DNA of 64,000 bases, taken from Bradyrhizobium sp. SZCCT0148 (GTDB lineage: Bacteria; Pseudomonadota; Alphaproteobacteria; Rhizobiales; Xanthobacteraceae). The notes beneath the pieces are model-generated. The model had not been told where the DNA came from and did not search any database. It saw only the letters and a program-made list of their open reading frames with translations. Positions 34,568-41,974 of this stretch are shown piece after piece. Position 1 is the first letter of the stretch; the number at the start of each line of letters is the position of its first letter. The position numbers and the translations under genes were made by a program. The DNA lies in NCBI RefSeq assembly GCF_018129985.1, contig NZ_JAFCKT010000002.1, positions 680,885 through 744,884 of the forward strand, written 5' to 3'.

Positions 34568-34641
34568 GGTGTCTCCTGGGGTTGCTCATTCCCCTTAAAG
34601 TGCCCGCCGACCGAATTCTTGAAGATTTGGGACATCGTCTC

Positions 34642-35475
34642 TCATCCGCCGGCCTCGCGCATGAGGCGGTGGTCCGCGATGGCCAGCCGTGCCGCCCACT
34701 CGGTGGGTTTTTCGCCGCTGAACTCCCTGAAATCGCGGGCGAGATGCGCCTGATCGGCGAAGCCCGCTTCAAGCGCGACGCGAGCCCATCCGGACGCATT
34801 GCCCTCGCGCGCCAGCGTGCAGGCGCGGTGGAAGCGCAGCATGCGCGCCAGCGTCTTCGGTGAGACGCCGATCTCGTTGTGGAACCGGCGCGACAGATGC
34901 TTGCGGCTCCAGCCCACGTCCGTGGCGATGTCAGATATCCGAACCGCGCCTGCGCTGCGCCATAGCCGTTGGATGGCCGCAGCGATCTCCGGCGAGGGCT
35001 CGTTCACCGTCCGCCCGATCACGAACGTCTCGATGATCTCCCAGCGCTGTTGCCAATCCGGCGCGTCCGCAATCCTTGCACTGAGGTCCCGGCCGTCCCG
35101 GCCCAGCAAATCCCCGATGTCGACCATTCGCGCCGTCAGATCGGGCATCGCGCCGCCAAAGAAGCGGTAGGCGCCGAGCGGGGTGAAGTCGATCTGGATG
35201 CACATGGCGCGGCCGTCCGATTCGATCTGGACCGGTCCGGGGAAAAGCCCGGCGGCAAAGCTTGGCCGCGCATCGGACAGGCCGGGCTCGCGGCCGAGCG
35301 CGATCCGGAATGGATTTCCGAGGTTGATGAGCAGGGGAAGCGACAAGGGCGCCGCGTGGCGAAAATTGACCAGGCCGAGCCCGCGCTCGCGATAACAGGA
35401 AATCGACGAGACGATGTGCGCCAGATGCGCAGAGACAGGCCGCCTGATGACGTCCGGCGTCTTGGTCGCGTCCAT
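34642..35475 (-). CDS. AraC-family regulator
   Basis: This is a 277-residue protein with an N-terminal sensing half and a C-terminal AraC double helix-turn-helix. In the latter, VRISDIATDVGWSRKHLSRR and the WARVALEAGFADQAHLARDF motif with FREFSGEKPTEW are visible. The ATG at 35475 has GGAGA upstream. It precedes the VOC gene in the same direction. Ligand and targets are unknown. Confidence 0.85.
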   Translation of the reverse strand: MDATKTPDVIRRPVSAHLAHIVSSISCYRERGLGLVNFRHAAPLSLPLLINLGNPFRIALGREPGLSDARPSFAAGLFPGPVQIESDGRAMCIQIDFTPLGAYRFFGGAMPDLTARMVDIGDLLGRDGRDLSARIADAPDWQQRWEIIETFVIGRTVNEPSPEIAAAIQRLWRSAGAVRISDIATDVGWSRKHLSRRFHNEIGVSPKTLARMLRFHRACTLAREGNASGWARVALEAGFADQAHLARDFREFSGEKPTEWAARLAIADHRLMREAGG

Positions 35476-35545
35476 CGAGAGTGTCTCCGTGACGGAGCGC
35501 AGCTTAGCCCGACGGTGGGATCGCACCAAGAGTGGGGAGCCCGAC

Positions 35546-35941
35546 CTATTGCCGGTTGCGCATCCAGTCGGCGAGGCCCGACAGCGCCTTGTCGAGATCC
35601 CGGCGCGCGGCGGCATCGGTCACCGTCTCCTCCATGGCGCCGCGCATGCACAGCATCCAGGCGTCGCGTTCGGCATCGCCGATGGCGAAGCCGAGGTGTC
35701 GCTGCCGTAATCGCGGATGGCCCTTCTCGGGCGTATAAAGTTTGGGGCCACCGGTCCATTCGGTGAGATAGCGCTTCAGCACGTCGCGGATCAGGCCGAG
35801 ATCGTCCGCGTGCATCGCGCGGATGACCTTGGCTTCCGGCAAAGTTTCCATGCGGTCGTAGAACCGGTCAACCAGGGCGTCGATCGTGGCGCGGCCGCCG
35901 ATCCGCTCGAACATGGAAATGGTGACGTCGCTGTCGGTCAT
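35546..35941 (-). CDS. Group II truncated hemoglobin
   Basis: This 131-residue globin has the TrHb group II pattern: a glycine pair (RIGGRATIDALVDRFYDRM), the proximal histidine in RLRQRHLGF, and the group II tryptophan in AERDAWMLCM. It starts 2 bases after the boxR stop, so it is coexpressed with boxR. Such globins bind oxygen or NO, and here it may protect or supply the oxygen-dependent BoxB epoxidase under low oxygen. That role is an inference. Confidence 0.87.
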   Translation of the reverse strand: MTDSDVTISMFERIGGRATIDALVDRFYDRMETLPEAKVIRAMHADDLGLIRDVLKRYLTEWTGGPKLYTPEKGHPRLRQRHLGFAIGDAERDAWMLCMRGAMEETVTDAAARRDLDKALSGLADWMRNRQ

Positions 35942-35943
35942 CT

Positions 35944-36852
35944 CTACAGCGCCACGCTGCGCAGCCCGAAGCTGCGGGCTTCGTTCTGCAGCACAGGCCG
36001 CACCGCATCGATCAGCCGCGCTGCTGCGGCATCGACAGAAAGACCCGCCGTATCCACCACAGCCGTGGCCCGCGAATACAGCGGCTCGCGGCTCAGCAGA
36101 ATGTTGCGCAGCTCCGCCATTGCGGAGCGATCGTCGGCCATCGGGCGCAGATCGCCCTGGCGACGGACGCGGGCCATGTGCTCCTCGGGCTCGGCCTTCA
36201 GCCAGATCGTGTAGAACGAGCTCAGGATCTGGTCGAAGGTCAGGGGCTCCGAGACGATGCCGCCGCCGGTCGCCAGCACCATCAGTTCGTTGCGGGCCAG
36301 CAACTGTTGCAGCGCCGCCTGCTCCATGCGGCGAAAGCCTTCCTGCCCGTAGAGCGCGATGATCTCGGCGACCGAGAGGCCGTTCTGCTGCTCGACCTCC
36401 TTGTTGAGCTCGACGAAGCTCCAGCCGACCTTCTTCGCCAAAATCTTGCCGAGCGTGGATTTGCCGGCGCCGCGCAGGCCGATCAGGGCGATTCCGCAAA
36501 ACGGCGCGCGCCGCGGCGCCGAGGCGCTGCCGCCGGCGAGCAGATCCTTGGCCTGCGCGATCTGGGCAGGCGTGGCCTTGCGCAGGAGATCGCGAAACAT
36601 CTGCCAGTCCGGTGTCGGATCGGCGCTTGGCAACAGATCCTCGAGATGCGCACCCATCGCGTCGGAGACACGGCGCAACAGCACGATGGAGACATTGCCC
36701 TTGCCGCTTTCGAGCTGCGCGATGTAGCGCTCCGAAATCCCCGACACCTTGGCGAGCACCTTGCGCGACATGCCGCGCAGTGCGCGCATGGTGCGCACAC
36801 GCTGGCCGAGTTGTTCGAGGAATTGGGATTCGGCGTCGGGACTGTCGGTCAT
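35944..36852 (-). CDS. boxR: BoxR-type repressor: XRE helix-turn-helix fused to shikimate-kinase-like domain
   Basis: This 302-residue protein has an XRE DNA-binding domain at about 14-74 (SRKVLAKVSGISERYIAQLE), a linker, and from about 118 a shikimate-kinase fold with P-loop GLRGAGKST at 125-133. This fusion is the hallmark of BoxR/BzdR regulators, in which the kinase-like domain senses benzoyl-CoA and releases DNA. It faces the benzoate-CoA ligase gene across a 136-base gap. Its target sites probably include the TGCA repeats found before boxC and before the HAAT operon. Confidence 0.92.
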   Translation of the reverse strand: MTDSPDAESQFLEQLGQRVRTMRALRGMSRKVLAKVSGISERYIAQLESGKGNVSIVLLRRVSDAMGAHLEDLLPSADPTPDWQMFRDLLRKATPAQIAQAKDLLAGGSASAPRRAPFCGIALIGLRGAGKSTLGKILAKKVGWSFVELNKEVEQQNGLSVAEIIALYGQEGFRRMEQAALQQLLARNELMVLATGGGIVSEPLTFDQILSSFYTIWLKAEPEEHMARVRRQGDLRPMADDRSAMAELRNILLSREPLYSRATAVVDTAGLSVDAAAARLIDAVRPVLQNEARSFGLRSVAL

Positions 36853-36905
36853 GATCCTTCTTACGGATGTCCTCTTGAAGGAAGTCCTGCGGCGCGCTTT
36901 AATGA

Positions 36906-36918
36906 AACATAGTGCCTG
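36906..36918. promoter_or_regulatory. Degenerate copy of the AACAAAGTGCATG motif
   Basis: AACATAGTGCCTG in the boxR/ligase gap matches 11 of 13 positions of the motif found at 23658 and 40064. It may be a weak BoxR contact that keeps the divergent boxR and ligase promoters under the same control. Confidence 0.35.
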
Positions 36919-36954
36919 CTGGCATTGACAGCAAGCCGCCGCGGTGTCTTTCTA

Positions 36955-36968
36955 TGAATTATAATTCA
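36955..36968. promoter_or_regulatory. Perfect 14-base palindrome overlapping a TATAAT
   Basis: TGAATTATAATTCA is self-complementary and contains TATAAT at 36960-36965. It ends 20 bases before the benzoate-CoA ligase start. A factor bound here would block RNA polymerase. It shares no TGCA core, so a second regulator besides BoxR is possible. Confidence 0.5.
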
Positions 36969-36988
36969 AAAATTCGGGGGAGAAGTCC

Positions 36989-38530
36989 GTGAGCGAGGGA
37001 TCCTACAATGCGGTGACCTGGCTGCTCGACCGGAACGTCAGGGAAGGCCGCGGCAACAAGCTGGCCTTCGACGACACCGTCTCGCGCCTGACCTATGGCG
37101 AGCTCCAGCACCAGAGCTGCCGCGCCGCCAACATGCTGCGCCGGCTCGGCGTCCGCCGCGAGGAGCGCGTGGCGATGATCATGCTCGATACGGTCGATTT
37201 CCCGGTGGTGTTCTTGGGCGCGATCCGCGCCGGCGTCGTGCCGGTGCCGCTCAACACGCTGCTGACCGCGGACCAATACGCCTACATCCTCGCCGACTGC
37301 CGCGCCCGCGTGCTGTTCGTCTCCGAGGCGCTCTATCCCGTCATCAAGGACGTCGTCGGGCGCATGCCCGATCTCGAGCATGTCGTGGTCTCCGGTGCCG
37401 AGCAGAACGGCCACAAGCAACTCGCCGGGGAGCTCGCGGGCGAGAGCGATCAGTTCGCCACCGCCGCGACGCATCCGGACGAGCCGGCGTTCTGGCTCTA
37501 TTCGTCGGGTTCGACCGGCATGCCCAAGGGCGTGCGTCATATCCATTCCAATCTGCAGGCGACCGCCGACACCTACGCCAAGCAGGTGCTCGGCATCCGC
37601 GAGAGCGACGTGTGTCTCTCCGCGGCCAAGCTGTTCTTCGCCTATGGGCTCGGCAACGCACTGACCTTTCCGATGTCGGTCGGCGCCAGCGTGATCCTCA
37701 ACAGTGAGCGGCCGACGCCGGCGCGCATGTTCGACCTGATGAACCGCTACAAGCCGTCGATCTTCTACGGCGTGCCGACCCTGTTCGCGGCGATGCTCAA
37801 CGATGAGACCATGAAGGCCGAGCGCGGCGGCGGCGCCTTGCGCATCTGCACCTCGGCCGGCGAGGCGCTTCCGGAATCCGTCGGCACCAGCTGGAAGGCG
37901 CGCTTCGGCGTCGACATCCTCGACGGCGTCGGCTCGACCGAGCTGCTGCACATCTTCCTGTCGAACGCGCCCGGTGACATCAAATACGGCTGCTCCGGCA
38001 AGCCCGTGCCGGGCTATGCGGTGCGGCTGGTCAACGAGGCCGGGCAGGACGTCGCCGACGGCGAGGTCGGTGAGCTCCTGGTCGATGCGCCCTCGGCCGG
38101 CGAGGGCTATTGGAATCAGCGCCACAAGAGTCGCCGTACCTTCGAGGGGCCGTGGACCCGCACCGGCGACAAATATGTCCGCGACGCGGAAGGCCGCTAC
38201 ACCTTCTGCGGCCGCGCCGACGACATGTTCAAGGTTTCCGGCATCTGGGTTTCGCCGTTCGAAGTCGAGAGCGCGCTGATCACCCATCCGGCCGTGCTGG
38301 AGGCTGCCGTCGTGCCCGAGGCCGATCCCGAAGGACTGTTGAAGCCGAAGGCCTTCGTCGTGCTGCGCCCGGGCGCGACCACGACGGAGCTTCAGGAAAT
38401 GCTGAAGGAGCACGTCAAGCAGAAGATCGGCCCGTGGAAATATCCGCGCTGGATCGACGTGGTGGAATCCTTGCCGAAGACGGCAACGGGAAAGATCCAG
38501 CGGTTCAAGCTGCGAGAAGGGGCGCACTAA
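36989..38530 (+). CDS. bclA: Benzoate-CoA ligase
   Basis: This 513-residue adenylate-forming ligase would make benzoyl-CoA from benzoate, ATP and CoA. The nucleotide motif YSSGSTGMPKG lies at 171-181; GVGSTELLHIFLSN and the C-terminal lysine region TATGKIQRFK are typical of benzoate-CoA ligases such as BadA/BclA. It starts at GTG behind GGGGGAGAAG. It lies between boxR and boxC/boxB, so it supplies the substrate of the box pathway. Confidence 0.92.
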   Translation: MSEGSYNAVTWLLDRNVREGRGNKLAFDDTVSRLTYGELQHQSCRAANMLRRLGVRREERVAMIMLDTVDFPVVFLGAIRAGVVPVPLNTLLTADQYAYILADCRARVLFVSEALYPVIKDVVGRMPDLEHVVVSGAEQNGHKQLAGELAGESDQFATAATHPDEPAFWLYSSGSTGMPKGVRHIHSNLQATADTYAKQVLGIRESDVCLSAAKLFFAYGLGNALTFPMSVGASVILNSERPTPARMFDLMNRYKPSIFYGVPTLFAAMLNDETMKAERGGGALRICTSAGEALPESVGTSWKARFGVDILDGVGSTELLHIFLSNAPGDIKYGCSGKPVPGYAVRLVNEAGQDVADGEVGELLVDAPSAGEGYWNQRHKSRRTFEGPWTRTGDKYVRDAEGRYTFCGRADDMFKVSGIWVSPFEVESALITHPAVLEAAVVPEADPEGLLKPKAFVVLRPGATTTELQEMLKEHVKQKIGPWKYPRWIDVVESLPKTATGKIQRFKLREGAH

Positions 38531-38549
38531 TTGGCCAGGTACAACAGGC

Positions 38550-38668
38550 CGTCATGGCCGACCTTGACCGGGCCATCCCCGCGCAGCCGCGGTTGACGAA
38601 AGACGTGGATGCCTGGGCATAGGCGAGCGCGACGCCGTCCTTCAGACGGCTACGCCCGGGCAGGACGG
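38550..38668. repeat. Palindromic repeat, GTCATGGCCGGG family, copy 2
   Basis: This is a diverged copy of the family seen at 27165 and 41860. It starts GCCGTCATGGCCGACCTTGA, has GACGTGGATGCC in the middle, and adds a second hairpin GCCGTCCTTCAGACGGC and a GCCCGGGCAGGACGGC end. It separates the ligase gene from the hydrolase gene. Confidence 0.7.
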
Positions 38669-38689
38669 CGAAGAGACAAGAGCAACAGC

Positions 38690-39508
38690 ATGACCAATCT
38701 CACACCTACCGGCTTCCTCACCATCGGCAGCGCCAGCCTCGAATACAAATGGCTCGCTCCCGCGTCCGCCGATGCGCCGACCATCGTCATGCTGCATGAA
38801 GGCCTCGGCTGCGTCGGCCTCTGGAGCGATTTTCCCGAGAAGCTGCAACAAGCGACCGGCGCCGGCATCTTCGCCTATTCGCGCGCGGGCTACGGCCGGT
38901 CAAGCCCGGTGACGTTGCCGCGGCCGCTCGACTACATGCAGCGCGAGGCTCTGGACGTGCTGCCGAAGCTGCTCGACGCGATCGGCTTCAGGCGCGGCCT
39001 GTTGCTCGGCCATTCCGACGGCGCCTCGATCGCGACGATCTATGCCGGCGCGCACCAGGATCATCGCCTGCAGGGCCTCGTGCTCCTCGCCCCGCATTTC
39101 ATCGTCGAGGACATCTCGGTGACATCCATCGCCGCGATCAAGGCCACCTACGAGACTGCCGACCTCAAGACAAAACTGGCGCGCTGGCACAAGGACGTCG
39201 ACTGCGCCTTCTACGGCTGGAACGGAGCTTGGCTCGATCCGAAATTCCGTGATTGGGACATCTCGGAATATCTGGCCTATGTCCGCGTTCCCATTCTGAT
39301 CCTGCAGGGCGCAGCCGACCAATATGGGACATTGCGTCAGGTCGAAATTGCGCAGGAAGAGTGCTACTGTCCGGTCGATATTAAAGTCATTTCAGACGCG
39401 GGCCATTCCCCGCATCGTGAAGCGCCGGGGGCGACGCTTGACGCGATTGAGCAATTTGCAAAAGCGGCCCTGCGCGACGATCAGGGACTTCAGGGGCACG
39501 CCGCATGA
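38690..39508 (+). CDS. Alpha/beta hydrolase of the box cluster
   Basis: This 272-residue alpha/beta-fold hydrolase has the nucleophile serine in LGHSDGAS, the acid in LQGAADQYG and the histidine in DAGHSPHRE. It has no signal peptide. It lies between the ligase gene and the DUF309-like gene in the same direction. Box clusters often contain a hydrolase thought to remove stray CoA esters or open a lactone; which applies here cannot be read from the sequence. The ATG at 38690 is chosen because the upstream extension lies in a repeat. Confidence 0.85.
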   Translation: MTNLTPTGFLTIGSASLEYKWLAPASADAPTIVMLHEGLGCVGLWSDFPEKLQQATGAGIFAYSRAGYGRSSPVTLPRPLDYMQREALDVLPKLLDAIGFRRGLLLGHSDGASIATIYAGAHQDHRLQGLVLLAPHFIVEDISVTSIAAIKATYETADLKTKLARWHKDVDCAFYGWNGAWLDPKFRDWDISEYLAYVRVPILILQGAADQYGTLRQVEIAQEECYCPVDIKVISDAGHSPHREAPGATLDAIEQFAKAALRDDQGLQGHAA

Positions 39509-39526
39509 CCATGCGGAGGCACATCG

Positions 39527-40063
39527 ATGAATGTGCCTTCACATGCGACCGGCCAATTGCCGTGGCCGCGATGGGCCTATGTGCCGGGCGAGCCCGGCGG
39601 CATCGAGGCCGATGACGAGACGCTCGATTTGGCCAAGGCGCTGGTGCCATCGGCCTTTCGCGGCCACGTGCCGGCCCGCCATCCGGCGCTGCGCTACGGG
39701 CTCGCGCTCAACGACCGCGGCTATTTCTGGGAAGCGCAGGAAGTGCTGGAGACGGTCTGGGCCGCTGCCCCGCAGAGCGGCCGCGAACGCATCCTGCTGC
39801 GTGCCTGCATCCATATCGCCAATGCCAATCTGCGGCTGCGCATGCAGAAGGCGCATTCCGCCGCCCGCCTGTTCGGCGACGCGCTGACCGAGCTGCGCGC
39901 GTTGAGCGCGCGCAAGGCGGCCGGCAGCGGCGACGGTTTTGTCGAGAGCTTTCCGGTCGCCGCCGTGCTGGCGCTGCTCCAGGCCAAGATCGGCCGCCCG
40001 CAGCTCTCGAAAGCCGATTGGATCGCGCTGGGCGCGATTGTGCGGACCCAGCCGATTGCATGA
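39527..40063 (+). CDS. DUF309-like protein
   Basis: This 178-residue protein has its central segment LNDRGYFWEAQEVLETVW matching the conserved core of DUF309 proteins, a small helical family with no known reaction. The ATG at 39527 has GGAGG upstream. It follows the hydrolase gene by 18 bases and is probably in one transcript with it; the boxC promoter follows. Its presence inside an aromatic degradation cluster is notable. Confidence 0.72.
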   Translation: MNVPSHATGQLPWPRWAYVPGEPGGIEADDETLDLAKALVPSAFRGHVPARHPALRYGLALNDRGYFWEAQEVLETVWAAAPQSGRERILLRACIHIANANLRLRMQKAHSAARLFGDALTELRALSARKAAGSGDGFVESFPVAAVLALLQAKIGRPQLSKADWIALGAIVRTQPIA

Positions 40064-40077
40064 AACAAAGTGCATGT
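40064..40077 (+). promoter_or_regulatory. AACAAAGTGCATGT motif before boxC
   Basis: This 14-mer is identical to 23658-23671, which overlaps the TGCA array before the HAAT operon. It begins right after the DUF309-like stop and lies 45-32 bases before the boxC palindrome. Confidence 0.4.
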
Positions 40078-40108
40078 AGGCGTAGTTAAGGGCTGGACGC
40101 GTGCCAAA

Positions 40109-40128
40109 AGATGCACTATTGTGCATCT
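40109..40128. promoter_or_regulatory. Probable BoxR operator before boxC
   Basis: AGATGCAC and GTGCATCT form perfect 8-base arms around TATT, and the core reads TGCA-N6-TGCA. The site ends 33 bases before the boxC start. BoxR/BzdR operators are known to contain TGCA repeats, so this is the best operator candidate in the window. Confidence 0.72.
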
Positions 40129-40161
40129 AACGCTAAACCAAAACGAGCTCAAGGGTGGCCC

Positions 40162-41850
40162 ATGGCCGGGGAAGATCGGCGCCTCGCAGGCGGCGCGACA
40201 TTCATCGATTTCCAGACCGAACCATCCCGCTACAAGCACTGGAAGCTCGGGGTCGAGGGTGACGTCGCGACGCTGACCATGGATGTCGACGAGAACGGCG
40301 GCCTGTTCGAGGGCTATCTGCTCAAGCTCAATTCCTATGATCTCGGCGTCGACATCGAGCTTGCGGATGCCGTGCAGCGTCTGCGCTTCGAGCATCCGGA
40401 AGTGAAGGTCGTGCTGCTACGCTCGGCCAAGAACCGCGTGTTCTGCGCCGGCGCCAACATCCGCATGCTGGCGGGCTCCACGCACGCCCACAAGGTGAAC
40501 TTCTGCAAGTTCACCAACGAGACCCGCAACGGCATGGAGGATTCGTCGGAGAATTCCGGCCAGCGCTTCATCACCGTGGTGAACGGCTCCGCCGCCGGCG
40601 GCGGCTATGAACTGGCGCTCGCGACCGACCACATCATCATGGCCGATGACGGCGCCTCCGCCGTCGCGCTGCCCGAAGTGCCGCTGCTCGCGGTACTGCC
40701 GGGCACCGGCGGCCTCACCCGCGTCGTCGACAAGCGCAAGGTGCGCCGCGACCATGCCGACTTCTTCTGCACCATCGAGGAAGGCGTGAAGGGCAAGCGC
40801 GCCGTGCAGTGGCGCCTCGTCGACGAGATCGTGCCGAACAGCAAGCTCGAAGGCAAGATTGCCGAGCGCGCCAAGGAGTTCGCAGCCGCCTCGACGCGCA
40901 AGGGAAGCGGCAAGGGCATTACGCTCTCCCCGCTCAAGCGCGTCATCGACGAGACCAGCATCCGCTACGGCTTCGTCACGGTCGACATCGATCGCGCGGC
41001 CCGCCTCGCCACCATCTCGATCAAGGCGCCGGAGACCGCAGCGCCCGCCGACATCGACGGCATGATGGCCCAGGGCGCGTCGTTCTGGCCGCTCCAGGTC
41101 GCGCGCGAGCTCGACGACGCCATCCTGCACTTGCGCATCAACGAGCTCGAGATCGCGATGCTGGTGTTCAAGAGCCATGGCGACCGCGCCCATGTGCTTG
41201 CGCATGATGCCTTCCTTGAAGCCAACAAGGCGCACTGGCTGGTCAACGAGATCAGGCATTACTGGAAGCGCGTCTTGAAGCGCATCGACGTCACCTCGCG
41301 CACGCTGGTGACGCTGGTCGAGCCCGGCTCCTGCTTTGCCGGGACGCTCGCCGAACTCGTCTTCGCCGCCGACCGCTCCTACATGCTGATCGGCACGCGC
41401 CAGGGCGACAACCGCCCGCCGCCGTCGATCGAACTCTCCGCGATGAATTTCGGCCCCTATCCGATGAGCCACGGCCTGACGCGGCTGCAATCGCGTTTCC
41501 AGGCCGATCCCGCCGATGTGGAGCGCGCGGAAGCGACGCTTGGCACTGCGCTCGACGCCGAGCAGGCCGAAGAGCTCGGCCTCGTCACCTTCGCGCTCGA
41601 CGACATCGACTGGGACGACGAGGTCCGCATGTTCCTGGAGGAACGCGCCAGCTTCTCGCCCGACAGCCTCACCGGCATGGAAGCGAGCCTGCGCTTCGTC
41701 GGCCCCGAGACGATGGAGTCGAAAATCTTCTCGCGCCTGACCGCGTGGCAGAACTGGATCTTCCAGCGCCCCAACGCAGTCGGCGAGGAAGGCGCGCTGC
41801 GCCGCTACGGTAGCGGCCAGAAACCGAAATTCGACATGACGCGAGTCTGA
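40162..41850 (+). CDS. boxC: BoxC, 2,3-epoxybenzoyl-CoA dihydrolase (ring-opening)
   Basis: This 562-residue enzyme of the enoyl-CoA hydratase superfamily acts after BoxAB: it hydrolyses and opens the 2,3-epoxide of benzoyl-CoA, giving 3,4-dehydroadipyl-CoA semialdehyde and formate. Visible crotonase-like features are FCAGANIRMLAGSTHAH for the oxyanion hole and VVNGSAAGGGYELALATDHI in the N-terminal half, with a second crotonase-like half after about 270. The length matches BoxC. I chose the ATG at 40162 behind CAAGGG; an in-frame ATG at 40111 lies inside the operator palindrome. A palindromic repeat separates it from boxB. Confidence 0.93.
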   Translation: MAGEDRRLAGGATFIDFQTEPSRYKHWKLGVEGDVATLTMDVDENGGLFEGYLLKLNSYDLGVDIELADAVQRLRFEHPEVKVVLLRSAKNRVFCAGANIRMLAGSTHAHKVNFCKFTNETRNGMEDSSENSGQRFITVVNGSAAGGGYELALATDHIIMADDGASAVALPEVPLLAVLPGTGGLTRVVDKRKVRRDHADFFCTIEEGVKGKRAVQWRLVDEIVPNSKLEGKIAERAKEFAAASTRKGSGKGITLSPLKRVIDETSIRYGFVTVDIDRAARLATISIKAPETAAPADIDGMMAQGASFWPLQVARELDDAILHLRINELEIAMLVFKSHGDRAHVLAHDAFLEANKAHWLVNEIRHYWKRVLKRIDVTSRTLVTLVEPGSCFAGTLAELVFAADRSYMLIGTRQGDNRPPPSIELSAMNFGPYPMSHGLTRLQSRFQADPADVERAEATLGTALDAEQAEELGLVTFALDDIDWDDEVRMFLEERASFSPDSLTGMEASLRFVGPETMESKIFSRLTAWQNWIFQRPNAVGEEGALRRYGSGQKPKFDMTRV

Positions 41851-41859
41851 CATTCACCG

Positions 41860-41947
41860 CGTCATGGCCGGGCTTATCCCGGCCATCCACAGTCCTTCCT
41901 CCAAGGAGGCAAGGACGTGGATGTCCGGCACAAGGCCGGGCATGACG
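41860..41947. repeat. Palindromic repeat, GTCATGGCCGGG family, copy 3
   Basis: CGTCATGGCCGGGCTTATCC and the inverted GGCCGGGCATGACGG flank CAAGGACGTGGATG. It lies in the boxC-boxB gap and resembles the copy at 27165 more than that at 38550. Confidence 0.78.
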
Positions 41948-41974
41948 GAACGAGTTCGCAAGGAGAGCACGGCC

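Noticed and set aside
36959..38527. A long minus-strand open frame opposite the benzoate-CoA ligase gene
   Set aside because: It is a shadow frame; the ligase motifs on the plus strand are complete.
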